Positions 15,001 to 27,598 are shown, numbered from the stretch's first letter. The stretch: 64,000 nt of DNA from Annona cherimola (GCA_030490835.1 CM059977.1:21185335-21249334), one strand, 5' to 3'. The notes: a model not told the origin generated them from the letters alone. A program made the numbers and translations.

Positions 15001-18000
15001 GAATGTAACTAAGGCATGCTTATAAGCACCAGTACATGTGTTATAAGAATGCAACGGTTATTTTTCTTCAGCAGGGTCATACTGGTTGAGGCTATCCTGA
15101 ACTTAATAAAAAAATTTCTATTTTCTACCACAATACAAATATATGCCCTAGTTCTAGGGGTGAAAATGGGTCGGCCATCGGGTTCAACCCAACCATAACC
15201 CTAATGGGAAAACCACTTGCCCGACCTTATTTATTATAGGTTGGGTCCAGTTAACTCAATCCTAACCTTAATTTTTGAAAAAGGATCTAAGCTTGGGTTA
15301 TTCTTGACTAAATTTCCAACCTATATTCCTAACCCAAACTCGATGTGAGAATAATCCAACCCTAACCCTAATTTTTGGAATAGAGTCTAAGCTTGGATTA
15401 TTCTTACACAAAGTTAGTAATGTAGGTTGGAAATGGTAGTCTAATTGGAAAGTGTTAGGTTTGAAATATAATGCAAGCACGGATAGAACACAAGGAATTA
15501 TTATGGTGCAGCTGGAAGTCTATTTCATAAAAGAAAAAAGTAATTTACTAGTCAAAGAAACAATTACAATTTCCTCTCAGAGACAAAAAATGCCTTTCAT
15601 TCAGAATCTACTCCTTAGATTTTCACTCTGTCCTCTAACTAAATCCACTGACCACATGTTTATGCATAGCTTTCACATATATGGGTTCACAAACGCAAGT
15701 CTATGTGCAATTCCACCTGCATACCCTGTGCAAACTCATACACATAACCTATACACATTCTCATGTGCGAATCATTGCGGAGAATACAAGATATCAAAAT
15801 CTTAACAAAAAAATTTAACATTTTCTACATATTCCAAACTAAAGTCGCAACAATGTCAAACTTAATGTCATGAAAATCGGATTGGATCAGCTAGTTTTAT
15901 CAGTTCCGCTGGGGGATTGGTTGCATGTCCACTTGGGTGGTTCAATTGAAATAACTGGGAGCTGGTCAACCAATTGGCTAGAAATCGATCTGATTTTTAT
16001 TACACTATGTGAAAGTTAAATGTTGACTTCTAAAATATTTGATTAATTAATTAAATTAGAATTATAGGTTGTGACAATTGACATTGGGAATGGGGTTTTA
16101 GTTTAGGTTTCCCTATTTTTTGTAAAACTGCTATATGCATGAACCGGGTCTAGACATGGATGACCTAAATTTGACTCTATTTTTAGATTTGGCCTAGGAT
16201 TCTAATCCCATCCTAGTTTCATGTTAGCCGAAATACCTGCCCAAGCCTACATAAAGGGCCACTGAATCAACATGAACCAATTTATACTCTTACTTTTTTT
16301 TGAAAGGAATTTATAACCTTACTCAATGCGGAACTAGATATGATATTAAGATAAAAAGTTTTCTTATAAGCCTAATATTTGTCTTGAACTTGGAACTTCA
16401 ATACCTCCATGGTTCTTCCAGAGTCATAGCTTCTGAATGTCGTGCTATTTTCTGTAAATTGATTATGCAGTAATATTCAGTTCATTCCTTAGTTTAGTAT
16501 TTTACCATTGGAAAGTCAAATTTCAACTAATGCTAACGGTTCTCAAGGTTTCTGTGTTTAATTACAATGTTTATTGTTCTTACGGAGGTGATAACAAGAG
16601 GATCCCTTGCTTCTGGGATCAGGATGAAAGATGCATTTCTCATATCTCAGACTTGATCTTGTCTGCTTATCTATGATGGTTTCTGTGTCATGCTAACTAA
16701 TCAACAGTAATTACAACTAAACTTCAAGAGAAGATTGACCATTGGAGCTATATGAATTTGTCTACTCAGTGGTCTTGACCATTGGAGCTATATGAATTTT
16801 TCTACTTAGAGGGATGCTCCAAAACAATGCTATGGGAGTATGGAATATGGGACAATGACAAGGGCTCTTCTGCTTGAATTTTGACTCTTGAATTTTTTTA
16901 TGCAAGATTATGATGCCTTGCAATAGTTCTTTCATTGTATTCTAATTTGAATCCCATCTTATGGTTCAATCTGCCTTTTTCCACTGATTTTTAATTGTTG
17001 GCGCAAAATATAAAAAAGAGAAAATTAAGGAATGTAAAAAAAGCGAAATTAGAATCAAGTTTAACTTCAGGCATGTTACGACGTCACTTTCCTTAAGGCA
17101 ATTTCACTATCATATTTGCTGCTTAGGGTAATTTTGCAGTTGCCCCCAGGATACAAAAAGTGAAACCTGAACTAGAATAGGAAACAACACCTTTTCTAGG
17201 CACACGAACACTTGAAACAGGATTTTTGGTTGAATGAAGAGAATTTCAAAATAATATGACAATTTTGCAAATTAGCAACTTGAACACACTGTCTGAATTA
17301 AGGCAAGAGCACTAGGATGTCTCGAATAGGACACTAGGATGTCTAAGGAGAGGAGATAATGAGCGGATGATTGGATCTCCCAAATGCATCTTTATTTATA
17401 AATTTTAAAACATCTCATCGTAGCATCCCTTCATTCCATGCGTTGCATCTCTTTAATACGTTGCATCTTTTGCATCCGTTCGTGAATAGTTGCTTGGCAA
17501 CAAAAATTGCCAAAAATAAACCGGTGGCAAGAATCGGAAATAATTTGTTGTATAATTTCCAAAGCTTTCACCGCTTTAGCTATTTCACTTTTGTTGCTTA
17601 TCTACGATATAATATTTATTATATATTTAATATTGAAAATCCCAACATTCTAATTTGCAGCAGATCTGATGTTTCAGTCAGGCTGATTACTTGGCTCATC
17701 CAGCTGTTAGAGTCCATTTTTGCACTTCATTGTGTAGCAAGAAGATGGCTGCAAGTTTATTATTATACTGCTCCCAATATCTGATAGAATCTTTAATAAA
17801 TTTCCAGATGTGCTTGATATCATTCTACATGCCTCAGCACCAGTTCTGGACATTTGTGCCTCCTTGACCTCCTGTTCTTCTGCCTCTCAAGCTGATTAAT
17901 TTACCTCTTCTATGACATTTTAAATTAAAACTTACTAGAAAAGAGTGGAGGCTGGTTTGTGCCTCTGCCCTCTATTCCTCTTTCCTGTTGGATGACAATT

Positions 18001-21000
18001 ATTTGATATCATGTGGTAGCCTAATATTGAATGGGGCACCCATCACTTTGTTTTTGAAGAACTAGAAAGGGTTTATCTACTATGTGATTCTTCCATTGCA
18101 AAAAAACTGTTGTTTCATGTCCAAAATCTCTACTTTGCTGTAAGAAAATGGGAAGTATCATGAATGCTTGTGACTTGGAGCATTTGTTTTTATTAAGCCA
18201 TAATATTATGTGGACATCAGCATCAGTCTCTAGGCACCCTTTTTTTATATCATTTCCATTGAAGTACTGAATGTTTTCTACATATTCAGGTCTCTCTAGG
18301 GCCATTGATGTTTGCTTCCACATTTGTGCTCGTTGGAGACCATTACCAGCTGCCACCACTTGTCCAAGTAAACATGAGATGTTTTTTCTTCATTTTTCAA
18401 CTTTTGAAAGTTCTGCCAGTATTTTACTTATCATTTGAGTAATCTGTTTTTTTTTTTTTTTTCCTTTTAATGTGTTATTTTAGAGTGCTGAGGCCCGTGA
18501 AAATGGTATGGGGGTTAGCTTGTTTTGCAGGCTTTCGGAAGTTCATCCTCAGGCAATTTCAACTTTGCGATGTCAGGTATTGGTAGATCATTGATCACCG
18601 TCATTTGTATGCTGGATATTTACCTAAAGTTGCATTTGTTTCTTAATGAGCATGACATGTGCTATTTGTAGTATCGCATGTGTGCTGGAATTATGGAGCT
18701 ATCAAACGCCCTAATATATGGAAATAGATTGCGTTGTGGTTCAAAAGAAATTGCAAATGCGAAACTTGAATTTTCCAATGAAAAGCCCATTACATCATGG
18801 CTAAAGGAGGTAATTAAGATTCTAATCATTTTGTTACTTCTTATTTCATTGAATGATCTATTCATTACCCCAAGCATTGAATCAGTTGCATGTATCATGT
18901 TATAAGCATTTAAATGTTATGTACATTTCTTTCTTGTCATGGTCTGAACCTTGATTTGAACTTTCAATTTGAAAAAGTTGAGCCTTTCTAAATGACGATG
19001 TTCTTTGTGCAGTAACAAGGCATTTGATAAGTCTACTTTCACAAACACTTTTACCTGCTTACCTAGAGTTTCCTTGCCTTATGTTTTCTTTTTTCTTTTA
19101 TTGTGTATCAATTCTAATTCATGTCAATGATGATTCTGTGAACATCAACATTTAGACAAAATGCCCTATTTTAGTTTCAAATAGTTTTGATTTTCCCCCC
19201 CTTGGGCCATGAAAATATCTAATCTTAGGATGTGTTTGGAGATAGGGAAAATTTGAGGGGGAAATTTAGTGGAAATTTTTTGAAATATATAAGGTAATGA
19301 TGTGATGTGATATGATAGAGGTAATGATTAAGAGTAAAAGAAATAAAGTTGAAATAGATAGGATAGTTGTATGGAAAGATGCGAAGACATGATTATAAAG
19401 TAGGATAGTTATATAGAAAAGTATGTAGAAAAGTGGTGAAATTGTTTTCCCTTTTTGCCAAACACAACCTTTTTCTGGTCATTTCTATTTTAACCAGATG
19501 ACTTCCATGTATCAAATTGTTGATTCCCAACTATCACAATTTAAATAAGGAAATGCCCTCCCTTGGTTGCTGTTTCCTATCAGTGAAAGGATAGAAAATT
19601 CTGCTGGTACTATGCTTGTCATCATTGAAGCCCTAGCTTGTTTAATCTGGATTAACTGTAATTTTATGCTTTTAAAGGCCCTCAAGATGGAACACATTAC
19701 TTGTTGCATCATTTATATTATCATAAAAACCCTTTTATTTACTCAGTATCACTGTATATGAGCCTGATCTGTAAATTTGTAAAAACAACGCACTAAAATG
19801 ATTTAGTACTAAAAACAATTTTTAAGTAGTATTTTCAACATCTAAAATATCTAAAATATCACTACTATATGGATAAATGATTCTATAAAGAATTATTACA
19901 TTCTAATACATCATGTGAATGGATGTACGCATTGTCCTTAATTTACGCAAAAATATATCTATTTTTGAGCAAATCTGGCCCATGCATATATTTGTTTTGG
20001 ATGAAACTTGGTCTTCTAGCTAAATCAAAGGATGTTAAATACAATGAATGGATTGGATTTGGTATCAATTATCAACATCTTAAAAATGGAGGGGGTTAAA
20101 TGAAATTGCTTCTATGTAACCTAGTTACATTGAAGTTGAGCCCATCTATATATGTAGGAAAATTTTAAAATTGATAATGAAAAAGGAACTGGAGTAAGAG
20201 AGCCCCTATTTTGCTTGTTATCAAGGTGATGTGGACCAAAAAACTGGAAAGCTTGGTTAATTAAAGCTTTAATTCATCCAACTGTTGAAGTTGTCAAGGA
20301 TACGCATGCCAAATTCCAGAGTGATGATCAGTCCTGAAGAATCATTAGGCATTTGCAATTTAAAGGTCCTTTTGGGGCACTTTCTAGGTTTCTAGAATTA
20401 ATGAAATTTAATTCATTTGCAATTGTAGATTAGGTAGCATTATTTAATATTCTCTATTGTATTCTCATAAATTTTCTTCTAGTTCAGCTGTTCAACGACA
20501 AGTAATTGATTAGTTTTTACATCTTATGAAAGAGGAATAGAATGCTTTAATACGTTTTACTTCTAGGTGTTATTTAGAAACAAAAGCATTTAGAAATTCT
20601 TCTGCAAACAAAACATATTTGAAAATTTGGAAAGGAATTTGAAAATCTATTTTGGATGACCAATTTGGGAATGTATCCTACATTCAGACCAAGTGATTAG
20701 AGAAAACTGAAACTGTAACCAATTAATGCCCATAGCATAGTGCAACCTCGACGTTTCAGTTACCCCTACCAATTCTAAAGGAGTTTCATATTTCCTATGA
20801 AACCCTATTCCTATGCATTCCTTGAAATGATATGAAGTTCCTTTGGATGATATTCTGGGTTTTGAGTGATTTAATATCTTTAAGTTTCCATTCATATGCT
20901 AATCCTAGCCATCGGGCTCAAAAAAACTCTTTAACACGTAACCTGCTTCAAACATAAGCACACTCCGCCTAGTTAGTATATTGCAACAGTACTGGCACAG

Positions 21001-23752
21001 CTAGTGTGTTCAATGCGATCATCCTCTGCTGTCAATCTCTGCATATGGCACTGCATTGTTCATGTTTGCTTAATGATCTTCTTGTTCTCCGTTATTTTAG
21101 TCCACTCAGAGCTACTGGTCTCAAATTTTACAGGTCTTTGATCAGAACAAGTCAATTGTATTTATCAACACTGGTTGGTATTGCATTGTATTGTTTTTAA
21201 ATTTTAGATTTAGCCCATAATTGTTTGATATAATGTTTGAACTTAAAATCTTTGATTAAGTAGATCTGCTGCCTGGTCTAGAGAAAAGAGAACAGAAGGT
21301 GATGAACAATCCAACTGAAGCTTACCTTGTCAAAGAGGTATAGCCATTGTCTCAATTCCTTCGGAATAATGATGCTAGAAATCAATAATAGATATGCATA
21401 TTTTTTTCTTTCTAGTAATTCCTTCCACATTTGTTGATTTTTGCCTCTCCCTCCTGCTTAAAAGTGAATGGTTTTCTGCGAGGATGTTTTCTTTTGTTAG
21501 TTTTCCTGCTAAGTCAAACAAAAAATGAGTTACATTCTGAAATTCACAAGATGAGGGAATTCCTTAAGAAATTTTTGAGGGAAATCTCTTTTTCTTGGTG
21601 CAAACTTGATATTCAAAATCCAATCAAAATGTAAATCTTTCTTTAAAAAGTTAAAATACAATTAGGGGAGTGGACAACGCAATTTTTTGGAAAGAACCCC
21701 ACCCCAAATATGTGTACACCTCGAATGATAAAATGGATTCTCCAATTGTTTATCTTTAATAATTACATCATATTCTTGAGGATTCATGAACCCAAAAAAA
21801 GTTAGTGCGACTTTAATGTGATCACTTTGTTCCTTGTATTTAACAATCATGCCCATTTTGTTTGCCATGTAGATAACAGTGGCACTGAGAAATGGAGGTA
21901 TTGTTGAAGATGATATTGGCATAATTACTCCCTATAACATGCAAGCAAAGCTCATCCGGCAAATGGTTGGCACAACTGTGGAGATACACACTATTGACAA
22001 ATACCAGGTTATACATGAACTGAACTATGAAATGGATGCTTAACTAATACCCAGCAAAAGAACGTTTGCAATGTCATTGCAAACAAAGGGAAGCAGAAAA
22101 AAGCTGGAGTAACACTTGAGATTCGTTTTCTGGCTTTTTTTTCTTCAAATACTTTCCTTTGTTCTTTTCTATTGCTGAACTTAATCTACTTATTTGTCCA
22201 CAGAGTTGAACACCATTGTTTGCATAATACATATTCATTGATTTGGTTAATTTTTTAAATTAATTTTTTTTTCTATTCTAGAATCTCTGACTTGAGTGTG
22301 TCAGTGCGTCCATGGATTTTTAGGGGCCAGAAAAGCCTAGGATGCTTATAGTTTGTATTTCACCTCTTTCTGCTCAGGGAAGGGATAAGGACTGCATTTT
22401 AGTATCCTTTGTAAGATCAAGTGAAACTTTGAGGGCTTGTAATTCGACATTGCTTGGTGACTGGCATAGGATTAATGTGGCTATAACACGAGCTAAGGTT
22501 GGTGCATCTGGCTTCTACCATTCTGTGTTATTATGCTTCTGGCTTGCAAACTAAAACGATATTCAAATCTTGTGATTCCATTTGTTCTACTTTCCCTGTC
22601 ACGTTTCTTTGGATGCAGAACAATGTTTTAGTTTATTGACATTTGCACGTAAATACAGTTATTTTGTTTTGATTAAAATTACTCGACAACTAAGGTCTTT
22701 AATTCAAGATTCTTCCTTATTGGATTTGGATACCAACAGACGTTGTAGTAGGACCTGAACTTTTCACCTACTTCCGTTATTCAATCCATGAAGATTTCTT
22801 TTTGTCTATTTTTGTTCCCCACCCAACCCCCTTCCTTGCTGGGTGCTGATGTTGTTTTCATCACATAAGAGAAAAGTGTAGCAAATGTAATGCATTTTTT
22901 GGACTAATTTTCAGTTTGTTAGCAATTAATAATTATGGGTATGTGGACTAGGAAAGAATGTTATTATCATTTTTATTGGAAATTTTATAAGTAAAAAAGA
23001 AACAGAAAGAATAATTTTTTTTATAAATATTCTGATAAATTAAGTTAAACATAATTATATATTTATCATAAAGCCTATATTAAATGTCTATATGCTATAG
23101 ATGACAGAAATACATATTATATGTAGACAGGTGTCAAGTCGTTAAGGCTTTATGTGATTTTAAGGAAGTTATGATTTTTAATTGTTATTCATGCAACTCC
23201 GATAAATCCGAAATGCTTAGATATATATAGTTTCAACACATAAAGATAAATTAAACTAAATAACATAAAAATATAATAACGATTTTCAATTGTTATTATT
23301 TAAACGATGATCTGATGATTATTATCAATTTATTAATAATTTTCTATTTAGTTTTTTTACAATTCTTTATTTTTTCATGTTGGATATATATTTTTTGAAA
23401 CATAGATGAATGGAATAGTAGCCAAGAAACTTGCTATTTATTGACAACCTTGATAACCTTGATCAAGTTGGGGTTTCTTCAGAAGCGCCTGTTGTTGGCT
23501 ACTTCTGCTGAATCTGTTGATTTGTTAATCCATGAACTTGATTGAAAGACTAGATTGAATAATGCCATATTTTTTTTATGGTTGCTGCAGAAAAAGCTAA
23601 TCATGGTGGGGTCGTGTAAGACCCTGTCTAGGGTTCCGTTGCTCAAGCTTCTGATTGACAAAGTCCATGAACAGTATGGCATTGTGAATGTTTCAAAGAC
23701 AGATATACATTATCTTGGAGAGCTGAAGAATTGCTCTCTGACGAGTGTATAG
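1..23752 (+). CDS. DNA2: DNA2/JHS1-like replication ATP-dependent helicase/nuclease, 3' part
   Basis: Dual nuclease and 5'-3' helicase that processes Okazaki flaps and resected ends in the nucleus (family knowledge). Exons read by frame and GT-AG sites: 1-19, 166-276, 871-967, 1235-1317, 4642-4707, 5766-5921, 6578-6633, 6792-6849, 6924-7034, 7122-7178, 8421-8555, 8636-8890, 10712-10786, 10874-10995, 11116-11188, 11301-11405, 11579-11746, 14584-14653, 14730-14881, 18290-18367, 18484-18576, 18672-18809, 21134-21173, 21264-21337, 21873-22007, 22378-22497, 23591-23752. They give 935 C-terminal residues; the start lies outside the window. Numbering from the first full codon: RecB-like nuclease with Asp145, Glu167, Lys169 and QxxxY at 185-189; Fe-S cysteines 13, 257, 260, 266; Walker A GMPGTGKT 538-545; DEAGQ 648-652; GDHYQLPP 672-679; QYR 713-715; DKYQGRDKD near 839-847; NVAITRAK 875-882. 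No internal stop, so probably functional. Confidence 0.93.
365..763. mobile_element. Foldback element, family A copy 1 (DNA2 intron)
   Basis: The 399-bp element is almost one inverted repeat. It starts GGAATGTGATCG and ends with the complement, and it is flanked by an exact 9-bp duplication CCTTTCATG (356-364 and 764-772). Each arm carries a 20-bp perfect palindrome centred on CCCGGG (376-395 and 733-752) and a 12-bp one (406-417 and 711-722). An AT-rich core follows, converging near 555-565. Part of one core arm is missing relative to the other copies. A 9-bp duplication suits Mutator-like elements; no transposase is present. Confidence 0.88.
2420..2905. mobile_element. TATGTAACC-ended inverted-repeat element, family B
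   Basis: The left end reads TTCTATGTAACC and the right end is the loose complement (GGTTACATAG). Inside each end lies a shared 'ttttaatatttt...gatggaaaat' block, in opposite orientations. The interior has the family B block around 2640-2690 (resembling 'tctataaaatattattaca'), which recurs about ten times in this window. No ORF. Boundaries are good to about 20 bp. Confidence 0.6.
3446..3785. mobile_element. Foldback element with GCATGACCCA arms (family E)
   Basis: The left arm (from about 3456) reads ATCCAATG...TTTGCATGACCCA and the right arm (to about 3776) is its complement. A second paired block, GCTACTAATATGTGGGCCCA versus TGGGCCCGCGCATTAGTAGC, sits further in. The whole element therefore pairs end to end around an AT-rich centre. 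It is non-coding. No clear target duplication was found, and it is the only copy of this type seen in the window. Confidence 0.62.
3785..4500. mobile_element. Family B element, diverged copy
   Basis: It contains the family B end block ('ccttgatgattaatggaaaa', 3850-3870) and, in the opposite direction, 'tttttcctcaatcatcaagg' near 4250. The interior block is reverse-oriented around 4010-4060 ('tatagaattatttatccaca'). A further half copy lies between 2930 and 3440. Ends are uncertain. Confidence 0.45.
8960..9067. repeat. Short imperfect tandem repeat in DNA2 intron
   Basis: Three imperfect units of about 45 bp, each with 'ctttag/aattgatgaaaaatga' followed by 'catatgaact' or a variant. It lies in the intron after the exon ending at 8890. 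No function is evident. Confidence 0.55.
11873..12215. mobile_element. Element with terminal TGCAGTTAACTGCA palindrome, family C copy 1
   Basis: The left end reads AATATTCAAGTGCAG then TTAACTGCACCG, a terminal palindrome. The interior (to about 12180) is the reverse complement of the interior of the copy at 40690-41072, sharing the blocks around 'agatgaaaattgatatag', 'aataattctaaatacaatg' and 'tgatcatatagggctcat'. The right end is decayed. It sits in the DNA2 intron 11747-14583. Confidence 0.6.
12220..13072. mobile_element. Family B inverted-repeat element, long copy (DNA2 intron)
   Basis: About 850 bp. The left end (TTTCTATGTATTCCGC...GTTGATGGAAAGTC) pairs with the right end (GATTTTCCATTAACCGTC...GGGGGTTACATAGAAG) over roughly 140 bp. 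The centre has a second pair of blocks ('cccatgcacatatttgattt' versus its loose complement at 12690-12720). This suggests one B copy nested in another. Non-coding. Confidence 0.65.
13182..13217. repeat. Perfect short hairpin in DNA2 intron
   Basis: TTTTCTTTCAAGCAT at 13183-13197 is followed after four bases by its exact complement at 13202-13216. The stem is 15 bp, or 16 with the A-T pair in the loop. It is not part of a recognised element. Confidence 0.75.
13873..14287 (+). mobile_element. 5'-truncated RTE-type LINE remnant with 15-bp target duplication
   Basis: From 13907 the + frame resembles the C-terminal end of RTE-clade LINE ORF2. It reads [20 protein letters not shown], then KMRENKLR, a stop where the family usually has Trp, then LGHIKW. 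It ends with a GAT run (14270-14285), like the short 3' repeats of RTE elements. The element is flanked by an exact 15-bp duplication CAAGAATGTTTATAA (13858-13872 and 14288-14302), the mark of target-primed insertion. It is dead: stops and frameshifts are present and most of ORF2 is missing. Confidence 0.82.
15156..15450. mobile_element. hAT-like terminal fragment (TAGGGGTGAAAATGGG)
   Basis: It starts TAGGGGTGAAAATGGGTCGG, close to the hAT ends at 46729. GGGTT/AACCC-rich subterminal repeats follow, including two 'aacccta...atttttg' blocks. No matching right end was found, so it is probably a broken copy inside the DNA2 intron 14882-18289. The rest of that intron (to 18289) shows no recognised feature apart from a short duplication. 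Confidence 0.4.
16735..16807. repeat. Two-copy tandem duplication, about 42 bp
   Basis: 'gaccattggagctatatgaa' occurs twice, 42 bp apart, in the DNA2 intron 14882-18289, with one difference just after it. It is a local duplication with no evident role. Confidence 0.7.
19227..19470. mobile_element. GGGTGTGTTTGG-type MITE (family D)
   Basis: The left end is AGGATGTGTTTGG and the right end GCCAAACACAACC. The interior shows the family D words 'atgatgtgatatgata', 'aaagttgaaatagatagg' and 'gttatatagaaaa'. It lies in the DNA2 intron between exons ending at 18809 and starting at 21134. Non-coding. Confidence 0.7.
19685..20150. mobile_element. Family B inverted-repeat element (DNA2 intron)
   Basis: The interior carries the B block ('tctataaagaattattaca', about 19881) and 'tttggatgaaacttggtctt'. 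The right end has 'ggagggggttaaatg' then TTCTATGTAACC and its near-complement GTTACATTGAAG. Both ends are partly decayed. Confidence 0.55.
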
Positions 23753-24930
23753 TAGCAGGTGCATTTTTGCATTCTCCTGTTTATTCCTTCCTATATTTCC
23801 CCCTCCTTTTCTGGTCCAGCATTCACGAGTAGCTTGCTGGACTTCTGTACAGCTCCCATTTTTGATAAATGAGGAAGAGCCTTCCTATTCGTGCGGTGCT
23901 TCTCCATGAACATCTTTACAAAGCTACCAATAATCAACTCGACATTTACCATAACTGAGTTCAGCTGTCAGGTTTTGAACCCAAGTGTTTAGGACCAAAT
24001 GGATAAGCTGAATAACTTTAAATTATGCCGCAAGATTGCTGAAATATTCTTGCAAATCGTATATGAAACTTGAAAACGCAGATCAAGTTTCCTGCCCAAA
24101 AGTGCTATAATTTGTCATCTGCACGTAAGGTCAAACTTGTCGGTAAGATTTTTGTTTTATATTATATATGTTCAAATCAGTGATTGTGAGGGGTATTTAA
24201 GACCAATTTATCATTAATGCGGTATTTCTAACTTGGTTTTATTTAACATTTCAATCCAACGCCGAGAAAATTGAGTTGTCTGGGTTCAATATGAAGCAAC
24301 AGGATGAGCTCAAAAAACGGGGTTGCTTTAATTTCAATTGTACTAAGTTTATTTTAAATTGATTATTTGATTTCTATTACAATTTACAGCATGAAATAAT
24401 TAGTAGTTTTTACAATCAGTTAAAAATAAGTAAATTTCGCGAACGGATACATGTTTTTTACAATCAGTCGAATCGGGATTTTGATACTTCGGGAATATTT
24501 GAAAGGGGATCAGTTTCAGTTAAGCTGTCGGGCTTTAACATTGAAATTAAATTTACAAAACCTGTTTGACTGAATCCAATATTTGGGTTGGGTTGGGTTT
24601 ATCGGTGCAAATTGAACTAAACTGGATTTACACGCCTTATCGTAATAGTTTTGGTAGATTAGCTTTAGATGACCAAATGATTGACATAAGTATCTATAAC
24701 ATATTAGGATAAGGAGATGCACGGTTTGAATTTGAGTAGAGACGGTGATCTTCTCACTTTTTTGAAGTGAACCGTGGTTAGTTACCTAATCATTTAAAGT
24801 GGAAGGGTCGATGAAAATATTTGTCGCAGCATTGTTAGTGGCTTGTGGACAGGTAGTAAAAATGCCGACACGGTTGTTGGCTCAGCACGGTCATGTAGCC
24901 TCCCTAACTGTCGCTTGATGCACATCAATG
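23753..24930. other. Intergenic region downstream of DNA2
   Basis: It should hold the DNA2 3' untranslated region; no clear polyadenylation signal could be picked. From about 24230 the sequence becomes rich in GGGTT words ('ttgggttgggttgggttt', 24586-24603), like the hAT-type ends elsewhere, but no terminal repeat can be defined. No coding region was recognised on either strand. Confidence 0.4.
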
Positions 24931-26219
24931 TTGTCAAAACCGAACTGGTGATTGAACCGGTAAAAAAACCGGTCTGGTTCGAACCGATGATGTTAGCATG
25001 ACATATTTATGATGTCATAAATATTATATTTTTAAAATTTAAAATAAATATATTGATAAAATTATATTTTTATTAAATCCTAAATATATATGTTAGATTT
25101 TAAAAACCACAATATAAGTACAAAACATGTTTGAAATTTTTTTAACAATTAAATAACTTATAATAATATAAAAATTAAGAATATCTCCTATGTTCAGCAA
25201 AAAATGAAAATTAGAAGTCTATAAACCATTAAATTTAGATATCATTTAATTAATTATATTATAGTTTTTATTTACTACATTAATTATGTGCAGAATTTTG
25301 TGCTATATAATTAATTATGAGAGTGATATTAATTCCATGAGTTGCATATTATTTTCGTATGATTAATTAGAATATCTGATTATACGAAGTATTTTTGAAG
25401 CTCCAAAATTTCATAAAATTTCGAAGATATGGGAGTCAATAATCCTCAGTCTTGTAGAGATTTTTTTTTAATTACGTAAGATTTTAGGATTATTTAATGA
25501 CATAATTAATATTATAAGATTGTTTAATAGCATAATTGAATTATTGATAATTTGATATTATAAGAGACGCACGCAAAAAATTAGGTAGAAAAAATTATGT
25601 ATTAATGATTATGTATGTGTCCTGCGAAAAGAGGATTTTTGACGAAAAGTAAACCAGATAATATAGATAACATTGAATTTCATCAATAAAAAGTTTCATA
25701 CATGTTTTCAGTTTCTTTTTTTTTTTAGACTAAACTGGGTTAAATTTTTCCACTTATAATTAGTTACTAATCAAATTGGATATTTCAATTGGGACATTTC
25801 CAACCAATCTTAAATGATAAGTCCCGTACTTAGATTACCTATACCATGTACTACAGTATATGATGAAACATGCAATGGAACGTTTTTTTTTTTTTTTAAA
25901 CCAAATTACTTGGAATGCGGATGACTTCAGTTCAGAATTCGGATGGAGCACAGTCTCAACAGTCGTGCATCATTTGGCCTTCGCAAGATTGTCAGACGCA
26001 AACCTTATTCTCCATCTTCGGGCGATGTATGCGCGGCGGCGCGTGCGGGCGAGCAGGCGACTATTTGTCCGACCGGTCGAACCCGGTTGGACCGGCTCTT
26101 TCGGTCCAACCGCAGGTTCGCCGGTTCGGACGGTTTTTCGTATATGAACCGAACCGCACCTAATCGAACCGGAAACTAGACCGGTTCCCGGTCGGACCGG
26201 TCCGGTCCGGTTCTAACAA
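24931..26219. mobile_element. 1.3-kb element with ACCGG-rich ends
   Basis: The left end starts TTGTCAAAACCGAACTGG and the right end complements to TTGTTAGAACCGG, a degenerate terminal inverted repeat. Both ends are packed with GAACCGG/CCGGTTC words (24950-24990 and 26075-26213), and the interior is AT-rich and non-coding. The overlapping open frames at 25860-26180 are a by-product of the CG-rich repeats. No target duplication was found, so the class is left open. Confidence 0.55.
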
Positions 26220-26699
26220 CCCTGATCCAGATCCATACAATGAAGACAGTAGGGCCAGGTCCGGGGTCGCATTGAAAAGGGCAAGAAATCATCACATCTC
26301 GCTGGGAAAAATCTAAGATCTGTAATTACCCACGGAACTGTGATGTTCATCATCATTGTCATTCTCCATATTTCCCTTCATAAATGTTAGATTTAAATGG
26401 ATGTCTGCTGTCACCGTCGACGTCGCTTTGTCGGTCTTCTTTCCGATGCTGAAGCCGCAAGCACTCCATATCTTTTCATTCTTTAGGATTATCCTTGCCA
26501 TTTAAGCATTTCACGTCCAGTGCAACTAAGTCAGCAACACCGGGTTGGTACTTGGTACACTAGACAAAGGGTTATGATTTTATGAAAAGGAAGGCCTTGC
26601 TGTTTTGGCCTCCTTGACGATAATTTAAAATCTACTCGGCCTACAGTATTTAGAATAATTTCTTAGAGTAAGAAAAACAAATCTTCCAGTCAAAACTGT

Positions 26700-26840
26700 A
26701 CACGAGCCCCATAAAAGTTGTAACAGTTAACATAATAAAATATCATAATAAAATATTTTATTGTTATGAATTTTAAAGCAGTTAAGTCGATATCTAAACT
26801 ATCTAAACATTTTTAACCCATATGGATAAATGATCCTTAA
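26700..26840. repeat. Family B fragment
   Basis: It has 'aacataataaaatatcataa' and 'tatctaaactatctaaac...ataaatgatcc', the family B interior, without ends. A second scrap lies at about 27350-27560 ('gacattctaatacatcaatg'). Between them, 26928-26942 is a short GC dinucleotide run. The stretch 26220-26700 shows nothing recognisable. Confidence 0.4.
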
Positions 26841-27598
26841 AACGAATGGTCTTTACTTCCATACTTACATTGTTTGGGCAATTTTGTTAGCATATCATGA
26901 TTTTTGACTAACTTGCAAGAGGCCAAGAGCGCGCGCGCGCGAGCATATTTACGTCGTTTTTCTACGACTTCCGTTAGGGGCATGTTGATGGGTTAGAAAA
27001 TTTTAAAATCTGACGGGTGTGAAATTAGTCTATTTAAGTTGAGGAGGGTTTTCAAAAAATAAAACTTTTTATATTGTAAAAGTATTTTCTTGTAATTTTT
27101 ACTTAATGAAATATATATTCAATCGTTTTTTTTTTTATTATGTAAATATCTATTGTGTAATTTATCATTTAATAAGATTTTTGCTGTAATTTTTACAATA
27201 TTTTTGAATAATAATTTTATTTTTCGCAAGGGTGTTTTTGTCATTTCAATATTAGTGTTAATGCCTGATAATGTCGTCCTAATGGAATGCAGGTAGGCTT
27301 ACAATTTCGTCACAAAGTCGTGACATGGTCATGCTTGCAAAATCGTCTAAACTCTTTATGTACGGATGCAAATAATTACAAATTTTTTATGACATTCTAA
27401 TACATCAATGAATTGATTTTTTTTATAAGTACCGCTAACCTGTGATTACAGTTGAAATAATTTTTTATCCATGATAATATGAATAATGTTGGACTATAAG
27501 ATCAGTTGCATCTTGATTTCAAAGTAGCCCCCGTCATAGAGGTTCTTGTGAAATTCTTGCAAACCCAGATTTCACAAAACGGGACCCCTACATATATA

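Noticed and set aside
25860..26180. Three overlapping open frames of 78-95 codons in the CG-rich stretch
   Set aside because: They overlap in different frames, follow the ACCGG repeats and resemble no protein. They reflect composition, not a gene.
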